A stretch of 64,000 nt of DNA from Luidia sarsii (Eukaryota > Echinodermata > Asteroidea > Paxillosida > Luidiidae). The position numbers were made by a program, and so were the translations under genes. This document shows positions 1-10,100 of the stretch, piece after piece (the first letter of the stretch is position 1; every line of letters starts with the position of its first letter). The notes below the pieces were generated by a model. That model ran no database searches, was not told the DNA's origin, and saw only the letters and a program-made list of their open reading frames with translations. The stretch is from the NCBI GenBank assembly GCA_949987565.1, contig OX465101.1:20327624-20391623 (forward strand). The letters run 5' to 3'.

Positions 1-714
1 ACCTTACATATCAAAATTAAGGTTTTTAGCAATGTGCTTGCCCATGATTAAAGAAACTGCTACAAGATGATTGTAATAACTTAGACAGAGATTAATCAGA
101 AGGGTAGTGGCACATCTCACTGATATGAGTTTGCAAAGTTGTGATCAAGTAGCCCTTGGCTTTATAATGTAACTCACTTATACACAGCTTTTGCTTGTGA
201 AAAAATAGATTTGAAAAACAATAAAAGCTAAAGACTATGGGACAGACATAATGTGGCAATCAAAAAGTTATTTTCCCAAGTACATGTAAGAATTCCATAA
301 AAAGGCACTCACTCACATGTAACTTGTTGCTTCCTTCTTTCCCTCGGTCGTACGTGCAGCTGTAAAGCTGTTAGGCATTTTGTCTAAATTTTGCAGCTTT
401 TTATGACAAAATTTTATGATGCAGATGCATGTCCTCTCTATGAGTTCTAGGGCTCTATGTGCTGAGCATTATGTACTCTGTTTTCCAGATGCAGAATTAG
501 AAAACAAATGCTTCACCATAAAAATAATGTGCTTTCAACTTACTCTCTGTGTTTAAGATATGGGACCAAGAACATCAAAATGTCGGCAAACAATTGAAAA
601 TTGTGTACTTTTTACTTGACTAGCCTAGCCTGCTTTTTAAATAAGCTAGGCTCTGGCTCAATATATAGCCTGAAGAATCTTGGACCTGAAACATGTCATA
701 CTCATACTCATACT
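1..714. other. no gene seen
   Basis: AT-rich sequence without a convincing coding region, splice-flanked exon or inverted repeat. Short open frames here are not supported by any recognisable motif. Confidence 0.5.
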
Positions 715-975
715 CATTACTCATATTCAGTCATACTACTTACTACTAGTAGTAGTAGTACTACAAGTACAAGTACTAGTATTAGTACTTAGTAAAAGTT
801 AGTAGTACTAATACTAGTAGAAGTACATGTACATGTACTACTACTACTACTACTACTACTAGTACTACTGTACTACTGTACTAGTAGTAGTACTAGTACT
901 GTAGTAGTAGTATATAGTAGTACTGAATACTAGTACTAATTAAGTAGTACTAGTAGTAGTAGTAGTATTTTAGTG
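715..975. repeat. TAGTAC/ACTAGT microsatellite
   Basis: Low-complexity array of interspersed TAC, TAG, ACTAGT and GTAC units. The words are self-complementary, so the array can fold back on itself. The same type recurs near 23.0, 23.7, 27.3, 40.0, 42.96, 47.1 and 52.6 kb. Confidence 0.9.
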
Positions 976-2493
976 TTAAGGGGAATGAACACACTAATTT
1001 ACTCTTGGGCTGAGATGGTGGTACAGTATTTTATTGATGTACTGTACAAGACAGTGTATATGTACAGAGCTATGCTACCGCTGACTTGAATGCCCAAGTT
1101 GAAAGGTGGAGCGCTAAGAAAAGTGATGTGGCTCGAATGAAGGTAGCAGGAGAAGTGAGAAATAGTCTTAGGAGAAAGAATTGGTAGATTGAGAAACAAA
1201 CGAGTCAGGGTAGCTTTCTAAGAAAAAATGATGACTCATAGTCAGGAGTGCAACACTGGACAGAGCACTGACCACTCAGGGTCATTGGTCAGCCTCACTG
1301 GTGTAAAACAATGTGTGCAAGTAATTGCTTGAGGCTGTACAGTGTAAGTGTAGGTCCAGGAAGTAGTGAGTAACAACAATTCTATGAAATGGTGGACATG
1401 TGGCAAAACAATTACACGGTGTCTTATGTGGAAATAAGGATATACAGTATTGATCAGCAAATTGAAAAAAGTAACAGAGGTGAATGCATATAAGGAAATA
1501 TAATCAATGTCTGTAATGAAACGCTACAGTATCCTCCAATAACCGGTTTTCGACGATATAAGGACTTTTCTTCAAACTGAACAATGTGGACGAAAGTATC
1601 ACACTAAAAGAGGTCTCAGTTACTTTCTCCACACCACAGACTATATTAGAATAATCATAGAGAAGGTTGATCAAGCCTGTCACTTCCGTAAGATTACCCG
1701 GTTTTGTTGACGTCCGCGATGCACCGCGCAGTAAGCATCGTCACCTATTTTCGTCGGTGGTGTTTAGTAATTAAGGTGTCCCAGTGCAGCCAAACGCAAA
1801 ATAAATTATTAAAATAACTCAAAATGCTGTGTGGCACTGTAAAATTCTTCCCTGTATGTTTTGTGTGTCTTCATCTTTGTTTGTTTTTTCCGACAGTGCT
1901 TCTAACACTTAACTCAAAGCATTGATAATTTATGCTTAAAACGTATTGGTCTGGTTGATATCTTCTTTTGTGACGTTGAAAAAAAATCCACAATTTCTCT
2001 TTCTCACTGCTTCTTCAGTTATGACTTTTCCCAATGTCACTCCAGAGACACATTTCCTCCTTCTTGGTACTTTCTCTAGCTACCCTTTTATTTTTTTTTA
2101 TTTTTCATAAAAGCCTATTGGGCCATGTTACTTTTTGTCTTTAAATAATAATAAAAAATATATAAAACAAATTATATAAGCGAGACGCCCTATAGGAGCC
2201 TCCATAGTTTTTACCCAGAACGGACTGCCTCAAGTGATATATTTTTTTCTACGGATGTTGGGGTTTATTATGGTACACAGATTTATTTTAGGACCAACAA
2301 TAAAAAAAACACTGGAGCTTCGAAGCAACTGCCAATTTTGTACCTAGGAAAATAGACCCCAAAAGAGCAACTTTTTGAATCACACGAGTTTGGCCTACTG
2401 GAAAAGCCTTAACTTTCCTCATTTTCGGTGACGGTCAAGAGCAGGAAACCAACTGTAAGATACGAAGTCTGAGATCGTTATACGGAGTTGTTT
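976..2493. other. no gene seen
   Basis: No coding region, element end or RNA gene could be supported. The left terminal repeat of the Harbinger-like element at 2.5-3.1 kb was looked for here and not found. Confidence 0.4.
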
Positions 2494-2683
2494 TCATCGT
2501 GCGATGTGAGTTAGAAGGCTAAGCGTCGACAACGTGTACCGTCGAATACGGTGGTTCCCACGATACATTACTCCATTACTTAGTACGTGTGCATGTGGAT
2601 GAATGAGGTACGTACGTGTTGTCTGCTTGAGTGCTTCGCCTAAAATTTCAAATAAAGGCTTGTAAAATGTTAACCAAACATAC

Positions 2684-2820
2684 TTTCCATTGCATTGAAG
2701 TTTCTCCCCAATTTCGTTCCAGATATCCTGCTTTCTAATGATGTCTTTGAACATTTTGTTTGATTTGTCATATAGAGTTTCATTTTTTTCGACTTCTAAA
2801 ATCAGCTTCTCGTCGTCCAT
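2684..2820 (-). CDS. MADF-domain protein, first exon
   Basis: The open frame starts at the ATG at 2818-2820 and begins MDDEKLILEVEKNETLYD, followed by a WNEIGEKL motif. This is the usual layout of a MADF domain, a Myb/SANT-related DNA-binding fold often encoded as the second protein of PIF/Harbinger transposons. A good splice donor (GTATGT on the minus strand) follows residue 46, so the frame downstream to 2494 is probably intron. The downstream exon was not found. Position close to the terminal motif at 3066-3085 fits an element gene rather than a host gene, but host origin cannot be excluded. Confidence 0.55.
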
Positions 2821-3085
2821 TTTGTTTGTTTTTGGTGAAGTGTCAGCCCGCGTGACGTAATATCAAGGCTGAAATGTGATTGGTCGAAAGAAAATATCGG
2901 ATTTCCATTGACGAAATAAATCGCTGTGGAATCGATCCCAACGATATGCATCGTCCTGCCTCACGATATTCGTTCACGTTATCGTATGCTGTGTGACCAG
3001 AACGATTTATTATTGAACTGGGAGCGATAAGATTTGTCGATCTCGTTATCGTTATCGTTATCGAGGCCTGTGTGACCGGCCCTTA
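2821..3085 (-). mobile_element. terminal region of a Harbinger-like element
   Basis: Upstream region of the MADF exon. It contains repeated TATCGT words (about 2975-2990 and 3045-3064) and two copies of a GTGTGACC word (2991-2998 and 3071-3078). The outer end reads TGTGACCGGCCC followed by TTAA, so a TTA or TAA target site is possible, as expected for PIF/Harbinger. The partner inverted repeat was not located, so the element length is unknown. It appears to sit inside the coding remnant at 3090-3300. Confidence 0.4.
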
Positions 3086-3089
3086 AGTC

Positions 3090-3300
3090 CTTCGTTTAGG
3101 ATGTACAACGGAGGACGGATTCTCTCTATCTCCTTCATGACACTGCCTGGTGTGTAGCACCGGTAGACCTTATCGTCCCTCGTGGCCGTGGTTACGATGT
3201 AGCTTGATTCAAATCGGGTTTTGACAGGGAGCTTGAGTCACCTTGAAGACTTCGCGGGGTAGGTCCCTCCATTTAACCAACGGCTCCGAAGGAGTGAAAT
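3090..3300 (-). pseudogene. coding remnant of a virus-like element
   Basis: GC-rich stretch unlike the AT-rich flanks. One minus-strand frame reads a WRDLPREVFKV-like segment, and after frame changes continues through FESSYIVTTATRDDK to LYILNEGLK. From memory this resembles a short gene of unknown function found with Polinton-like-virus genes in invertebrate genomes. The remnant stops at the Harbinger-like end near 3085. Function unknown; assignment rests on composition, strand and neighbours. Confidence 0.35.
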
Positions 3301-3399
3301 CATATTAGCTGATAGGAAAGTTGACATCTTTAACACTGGCTATAAGTTATTATTATGCACATATTTGTCTAATAGCATATTTTTTTTAATTTGTTTTTA

Positions 3400-3814
3400 T
3401 TAACTCAATTTGTAGGCGATCAACCCCATCACAACCATGCCTCCGATGATGAAGGCCGTCTCACGCTCCTGTTGCTCGCTGCTCGGCGTGTAAAAGTGAC
3501 TGAGCTGTGGCTTGCGGTCTAAGGATTCTTTGCCAAAGACCATGGCGTACCGTTCCATCGCGGTGTCAACCCCTCTGATTTGCTCGGCCGCGTCATGCTC
3601 GCGGCGGTAATTTTTGCTCATCCAGTCAAGGCGCTCGGAACGTTTTTTATTCCACTCATTTTTAACGGTCTCAAGCTGCTCTATGGCTTTGTCGTGCCTT
3701 TGACGTTCCTCGATCGTCGGAGTGCTTCCCTAGCTGGGAGAATAGAAAGTTGCTGCCGGTGAAGGCGAGGGCGTTCACAATGGCGCCACCAACAAGCATA
3801 AAGACCGAGGCCAT
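3400..3814 (-). pseudogene. two-membrane-segment protein, frameshifted
   Basis: Starts at the ATG at 3812-3814 with a hydrophobic segment (VFMLVGGAIVNALAF), then a charged, coiled-coil-like middle rich in Glu, Lys and Arg, and ends with a second hydrophobic segment (AFIIGGMVVMGLIAYKLS) just before the stop at 3400. The reading frame changes near 3720, so the N-terminal frame and the open frame of 3400-3621 are parts of one ancestral gene of about 137 codons. Two membrane anchors around a coiled coil suggest a small virion or membrane protein, which is an inference. It belongs to a series of same-strand genes running from 5056 to 3400. No catalytic motif was seen. Confidence 0.5.
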
Positions 3815-3839
3815 GATGAATATATCACCTATACTTATA

Positions 3840-4082
3840 TTACTTCAATATATCCGCCGGGATGATAGCCTGTTTTATCAGCATATCCTTAGTCGCCATC
3901 GCGAGGCCTATATCCGCAGCTATCATGCCTACGTCGCGGGGGGGGGGGGGTGAAGTCTAGCCCTTGGGAGGCGCCCCTCCAAAGGCAATTTTACCAAGTC
4001 GTGTGTATCCTATGGCGAGGCCGGACACGATCACGCTGTGATACAGTGAGTTCACGAGCATTTTTCCGTCGGTAGTTGCCAT
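3840..4082 (-). pseudogene. small membrane-type protein, frameshifted at a G run
   Basis: Starts at the ATG at 4080-4082, two bases after the stop of the upstream gene (4085-4087), so the genes are packed as in a virus. The first frame reads MATTDGKMLVNSLYHS and a GLAIGYTRLGKIAFGG stretch and meets a stop at 3957. A run of about 13 G (near 3937-3950) then shifts the frame, and the second part (RDVGMIAADIGLAMATKDML) runs to a stop at 3840. Length, hydrophobic stretches and context suggest a small membrane or structural protein of the virus-like element. Function unknown. Confidence 0.5.
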
Positions 4083-4084
4083 TG

Positions 4085-4464
4085 TTATTCCATATAGAAA
4101 GGATCTTTACTCTCTAATTCATGTGTCGGCTTCGCAGATGGCCGGTGCGAAGAAACTGGCGACGATTTACGATGAGTAATAAGCAACGCCGCACCTATAT
4201 ACAAGACCGGCCAGCCTTACGATCCACAGGTGCATAGATGCGGGTTGTCTTTCAACAGGCGCCTCCACTTTCTGCTGGTGGTGTGGCTCAGGCGGGCCCT
4301 CCTCCACTTTCTGCGGGTCGTGTGGCTCAGGCGGGTTCTCCTCCGCCCGCATGGAATCCTTCGCTCTCTGCAAGTCACGCTTCGCCTCGATTTTGGGGTT
4401 TTTGGGTTTTCACCTCCTTCTCCGGATGGGCAGTTACTCTCAGCTGTTGCTCCGACATCATCAT
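4085..4464 (-). pseudogene. Pro-rich protein with a C-terminal membrane segment, frameshifted
   Basis: A likely start is one of three consecutive ATG codons (4456-4464). The middle carries a tandem repeat of about 39 bp encoding two copies of a QKVE..PPEPH motif. A hydrophobic stretch follows (HLWIVRLAGLVY in one frame, then VLYIGAALLITHR in another), and the protein ends at the stop at 4085. At least two frame changes are needed, so this copy is dead. Single-pass topology with a Pro-rich domain fits a small structural or membrane gene. It is followed after two bases by the next ATG. Confidence 0.4.
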
Positions 4465-5056
4465 CTATTGAATCAGTACGCGTTACTTCAACATGGCAAT
4501 GCCGGACCGTAGTGAGAGCGGCGGTGAGAGGTGCTAGATACATTACCGGTGGTACAGCTCGCAGGAGTCGGTGCTAATGGTATGTCCAACAAAAGGGTCA
4601 GCCTCGAGATCGGTTAACAGCTGAAGCTGGCTTTCGATCGGAATCGGAAGAATTTGGCTGGCCGCCCGGGTGTACAGTTGCAGGGCCGCCTGCCCCAATG
4701 TTTTTGTCATGGCAGCACCTAACCTCATTTCATAACGGGCGTAGAGCTTTTCAACCTCGGCCTCCGTCAAAGATTCAATCTTCCCCTTCTTCCTCCATGA
4801 TCTTATCAACGGTCAATTCCTTCCCAAGTTACTGTTTGACCTTACATCCCGCTGCGAGTGCAAAGAGTCTCTCCCGGTGGTCTTGCGCGTGTGGTGCTAC
4901 CTCTTCCCGCGGTACAGCGGGTGGCGCTGCCTCAGGTGAGGTGGGCTCAGCGAGGATATCGTCGAGCAATTCGTCCACGGTGGCCATCTTGAAACGAGTG
5001 ATAATATGGCATATAGACCCGTCTTCGATGACGTCACGGTTTTGTTTATCGGCCAT
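4465..5056 (-). pseudogene. conserved uncharacterised gene of a virus-like element, broken
   Basis: Three successive minus-strand frames (4829-5056, 4543-4809, and part of 4217-4543) make one ancestral gene. The first part has an acidic LLDDILAEP segment and ends at an internal stop. The second holds a conserved-looking core with LYARYEMRLGAAMTKTLG and LEADPFVGH. The third begins MYLAPLTAALTTVRHC. From memory such segments occur together in invertebrate Polinton-like-virus-type loci, with no known function. The start could be 5056 or an internal ATG (MATVDELL) near 4988. No known enzymatic motif was seen. Confidence 0.45.
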
Positions 5057-5105
5057 CTTGGATTACACACATGAGCACGTCGTCACCGCCGTTACTAAGG
5101 GGTCG

Positions 5106-5310
5106 TTCAGACACCGTACTAAAAGTGGTCTATCTTCGGTTTAAACTGAAAAGGGTCTATCTATAGTTGTGTCTGAACGGTCTACGTAGACCGTTTTGGG
5201 TACTACAAACGGTCTATCTTAGACCGCCGAGGAGGGGTGGACTAGACTACGTAGACCGGTCTACGTAGACCGGTCTACAAACCTTAACGTGTCTGAACGG
5301 TCTATCTCAT
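5106..5310. repeat. inverted-repeat cluster (MITE-like)
   Basis: GTTCAGACAC at the left is answered by GTGTCTGAAC near 5172-5182 and again near 5290. The palindrome GGTCTACGTAGACC occurs three times between 5188 and 5275. A related, oppositely oriented copy lies at 16,078-16,207, sharing the GTTCAGACACCGTACT end and an AGATAGACC...TTTTCAGTT stretch. Confidence 0.5.
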
Positions 5311-5628
5311 AACCACATCCAGTTTAGGCAGATGAGCGGGCGCATTACATCACCGGTGAGTAATGACACTGCCCAAACCGCGCGAAACACAAGGACGCGA
5401 TGTGCATTCCACTGATTTTACGTGCACTCTTGCTAGCCAGACCTTGCTTTGTATTTTTGGGATCGTGTTTTCACCGTGCCGACCACCACGGGTAATTTCC
5501 GTCCACTACTCCTGTGTTCACCCCATTATTATCCCAATCTATATCATGGTTTCGGTAGTAAAATAAATTGTACTTTTTTGAAGCGTAACCGTCTCGCTAA
5601 TAGTTCTGGAAGTTCCGATCAGGCTTTA
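5311..5628. other. no gene seen
   Basis: Sequence between the inverted-repeat cluster and the left LTR. Nothing recognisable. The last four bases (TTTA, 5625-5628) are the target-site duplication of the retrotransposon. Confidence 0.4.
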
Positions 5629-6828
5629 TGTAACCAAGTACTAAATGAGGACACTCAGGACGAGTCGTGAAGAAAATAAAACTGAGATGCAAATAAATTT
5701 CCTCTCTACCCAAATTTATTAAAGTTGAGGGTGCCTGCTCGGCAAAGATAGAGGAACATAAGCTTGTACATAAACTAAAACAAACGACAGTCGAAATGTG
5801 CTGAAGTAAGCTCTGTAAACATGAGAAAAAACAATATCACACAATAAGTACCGGTTCCGAACCGGGAAAGAGGACGGAAAATACTAATTGCCTCAGCTTT
5901 CTGTTCAGTTCTTATAATTAAACAGATTTATCCCAAAAAAATGCGGACCTGGCGTTTTGGTCCCAACAGGATATTTACATTTTGGCCATTCTAGTCCGTA
6001 AGCAATTTGCATCATTTTTACAAATTTCCTTGAAACAGATATATCTGTACAACGTCATATCGACATCATTTTGCAATTTGCATTGCATTTTTTAGTGGAG
6101 ACAAATGAAACAATTACTTTATTCACTTTTGAACTGTACTCTCTATATTACATTACTTTAAACATACCAGTGGCAATGTGTGTCGTGGGGCTGCCGATCA
6201 CTATAAGCCTCACAGGGTCTGTACAGTACATGCTGTAAAAGAAATTCCAGAACTTCGAATAAATAAATTGCGGCTTGATCAAATAAAACATAGAAGATTG
6301 AACTACTAAGCTTGAGATTCATTTTTTTTTCCTCAGGCCGCACCACCCTTTAACCATGTCTCGGTCGGGCTATCCTCAAAAAATCTATTTACATTATATT
6401 AAAAAAACACTTAAAGGACTTACCGGGCCAGCAGTGGTCTCACATGCTCGTGCCTCCCCGAAGATAGTATTGGAGAACGAATTTCAGTTTTCAACGAAAG
6501 AGGTGGAAAAGGGAGCTGTGTGTATGCTCCGATGTCCGGCGTACAAATGCACTGGCCAAAACTGCCACACCCTACACGAAGGCCACGTCTCACTACAGCC
6601 AGTGAGTAGCCATACAACAAAAGGCCTCGCAAGTATTTAAACTATGCGCCCGAACTTAAGATTACCGATAGAGGGCGTTCGCGGGTGCGCAGGGGAAATT
6701 AACAATAATTATGTACAAGACGCACTTTTCCACGTCAAAAGCGCGAGCAAACGTATGCGTTATTTATTTGTATTATGTACAGGACCTGGCAGCGAAATTA
6801 AAATGAAACCTAAGTCTGGCTGGTCACA
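5629..6828 (-). repeat. 3' LTR of the gypsy element
   Basis: Direct repeat of 13,385-14,584. On the minus strand it begins TGTGACC and ends GGTTACA. It contains near 5955-6030 a stretch resembling the 3' tail of Penelope-like elements found elsewhere in this window (TTTACATTTTGG and GTAAGCAATTTGCAT words). The polypurine tract just outside (6829-6840) is weak. Confidence 0.95.
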
Positions 6829-7160
6829 ATCATCCCTGGTAAAAAAATTAAAGGAGAATCACAAATTCCCTACTGTAGCTAATATTGATAGGACTTCGGA
6901 TCCAACCCTCCAAAAGAGAGAAAACGAGGTGATCTCTACAAATCCAGTCCACAAGAACTATGATCGAAAGAAAAGGGTTATAGGGTCTGGCAAATGGAAA
7001 CATCATAGCATAATGCCTGCTTAGTGAATTAAACTAAGAAAGAGATGATCTCAAACAGGGCGCTAAATCTCCTGGCGCATAAAACCCAATCCGTCCAATT
7101 CCATCTTCCACGTTCATTTCTAGTGTAAAGTCAATAGGTAGGGTGAAATGTGGTTCATAT
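6829..7160. other. element 3' untranslated region
   Basis: Sequence between the pol stop and the 3' LTR on the minus strand. It holds no coding region for an envelope protein. The open frame seen on the plus strand here is a chance frame. Confidence 0.6.
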
Positions 7161-10100
7161 TTAACCATCAGTCCATTCCATTAGCCAACGGAAAACAGAA
7201 ACAATGATTGATTTCAATCTGGAATAATGACGTGACAGTCCAGTTCTCTCCAAGGAATAAACAAAGCGGAAAATAAGTAGTATAGTTAGACTATCCAACA
7301 GTAGTCTCAGCTCTAAAAGAAGGAAGGAATTAAAAAGGAATAGTGAGAGTAATAGGATCACAAGAGTCAGACTAATAGCAACTGGATTATCGGAGAGAAG
7401 GCACGAAACCACCTGTTGAGACAACACCGTTTTCGGCAAGTGGAAAGGATTACGATGTTGTCCTTTTGCTGAACGTTGTGACCTTCGGGGACCTTTTATT
7501 GCTGAATCTTCCGGCTCGGTCCCAGGAATCCAGACAGCTATGTCATATTCCGAATCAGAGGAAGAACTTTGTTGAGAGACACCCAAAGGAGTAGTTTTCG
7601 AGCCCAGGCGATGTCGTATAGACTTAGTCCGCGGTTTATGAGATAAAAGACCCGACGGAACTAACTTGAGTTCGACGGAGTTGACTGTCTTCCTTTGGCC
7701 ACTTTCATCCAGGGCTTCTATGACATAAACAAGGTTCGAGGGATCCGGTTGAGCGATGATGATGTACTTTTCAGGACGATAGTGATCTTGAATCTTGCTC
7801 CTTCCTTTCACATGACTGCGCAGATAGACATGATCCCCTATTTTAAAGATATTAGGATTTGCCTTCCGGTCGAAGATTTGTTTATTCTTGTGTCTTTCTT
7901 GGTCATTCTTCAGCCTAGCTAATCGGTACGATTCCTCGAGTCGACTCTTATGTAGTGCTACCCAATCATTATTAAGTGCCGAATCTTTCTCTCCTCTATC
8001 TAACAGAGCATCTATGGGTAGACAAGGGTCTCTTCCGAACATTAAATAGAATGGAGAAAATCCGGTCGAGGCGTGGGGCGTAGAATTATATGCGTAGATT
8101 AATTCAGGAAGAAAAGAGGACCATGCACGTTTTTGTTTGTTTGTGAGCGTGCGGAGAAGATTGTGCATAGTACGATTAAATCTTTCGCACTGGGCATTGC
8201 CCTGGGGATGATACGAAGTAGTGCGGGTTTTGGCAATATTATACAGCTTGCAGAGTTGACGTATAAGGTCGGATTCAAACTGCCTTCCCTGGTCTGAATG
8301 TATACGCATAGGGGCACCATATTTCATAAACCATTGTTTGACCAATACATTCGCTGTAGTTTTTGCTGTTTGGTCCTTCGTGGGCACAGCGATAGTGAAT
8401 TTAGAAAACACGTCCGTCACAACGAGGACATTTTCAATTCTGTCTGACGTGGGTTCGAGTAACGTGAAATCGATGGCTACGACTTCCAGCGGTTTGTTAG
8501 CAACAAGATGACCAAGTGGATTCCTCGTCGAAGGTGAAGGAAGCTTGGAAATGACACACCGTTCACAATTTGTGATCCACTGTTTTACATCAGCATACAT
8601 ATTGGACCAATAACAACGCTGACGAACTAAAGAAATCGTCCTTTCCATTCCCTGATGGCCAAACTGATCATGAAGGCTTGTGAGAACCTTCGCTTTCAGA
8701 CACAATGGTAGAACCAATTGATGCAGGATACCTGCTTTAGGATCCTTCACATCCCGATACAAAACACCATCAATTACCGTGAATCGTTTCATCTGTTTTA
8801 ACATAGCCTGAACTTGTGGCGTTTCAGCTCGTCGTTCCCGACTACTTGGGATGCGATTGGCTGAGTAATAACGTAGAAATCGCTTTATATTGACGTCCTC
8901 TTGCTGTAATTTGTTCATCTGTTGGTTGGTATAAGATGGGAAAACAGAAATGTGACTGCAGATGTTCGACTGTAGTCTACTTGAACCAAGTTCGATGATG
9001 TCGTTGTTAATTGTACACTGCAGCTCTACGGGAAGGAAACATGTTGCGACTACATTAGAGATGTTGGACCCATCTATTAACGGGGATTCTGAAGATGTGT
9101 TTTCATCTCCCTCAGACTGTCTTGAAAGGCCATCTGCATTTTTGTTCACGCGACCTGGTCTGTATTCAATCCGGAAGTCGAATGATGCCAGTTCGCCAGC
9201 CCAACGCTGCTCTACCGCACTCAACTTAGCAGTTTTCAGATGAACTAAAGGGTTATTGTCGGTCCTAACAGTGAACTGCGACCCATGCAAATATTCCTTG
9301 AATTTGTCAATCACGGCCCATTTGAGCCCCAGTAACTCTAACTTACGAGAGCTATAATTCCTCATGTTCTTCTCACTGTCTCTAAGGGTGCGACTAGCGT
9401 AAGCAATTACTCGTTCTTGACCCTCCTGGACTTGGGACAGGACAGCTCCCAGTCCAGACAAACTAGCATCCACGTCAAGAACAAAGGGTTTAGTGAAGTC
9501 AGCAAATGCTAGAATTGGAGTGGAAGAGAATTTGTTTTTGAGTGACTCAAAAGCTTGCTGGCACTCCGTAGACCATCTTTGCCTGAAATACTTAGGATCA
9601 TGGCCTTGGCAGACACCTACCAAAGCGTGTAAGGGACGAGCAAGTTCTGCAAACTTTGGAACAAAACGACGATAGTAACTCGCAAAGCCTAGAAACGACC
9701 TTAGGTTCCTGACCGTACGTGGTACTGGCCACTCTCTAACACATTTTGTTTTCTCATCATCGGTCTTAATTCCAGCCTCAGACAAAACATGACCAAGATA
9801 GTGGACCTCCTTCACAAACAAATGACACTTAGAAGGTTTGAGCTTCAAGTTATGCTGCCTCAACCGAGTGAAAACAGTGTCAAGGTGCTTCAGATGTTCC
9901 TCAAAGGTCTTGGAATAAATGCAAATATCATCCAGATATACAAACAATAGTTGGTAGATGAGATCGCCAAAGCACTTTTGCATTAGACGCTGAAAAGTTG
10001 CAGGGGCTCCGCACAGACCAAATGGCATTCGGGTATATTCATATAACCCCATAGGCGTAATGAAGGCCGTCTTCTCACGGTCCTCCTCACGAACTCTCAC

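Noticed and set aside
6158..7024. Plus- and minus-strand frames inside and beside the left LTR
   Set aside because: The LTR ones recur identically in the right LTR and have no coding signature. The rest is untranslated region of the retrotransposon.
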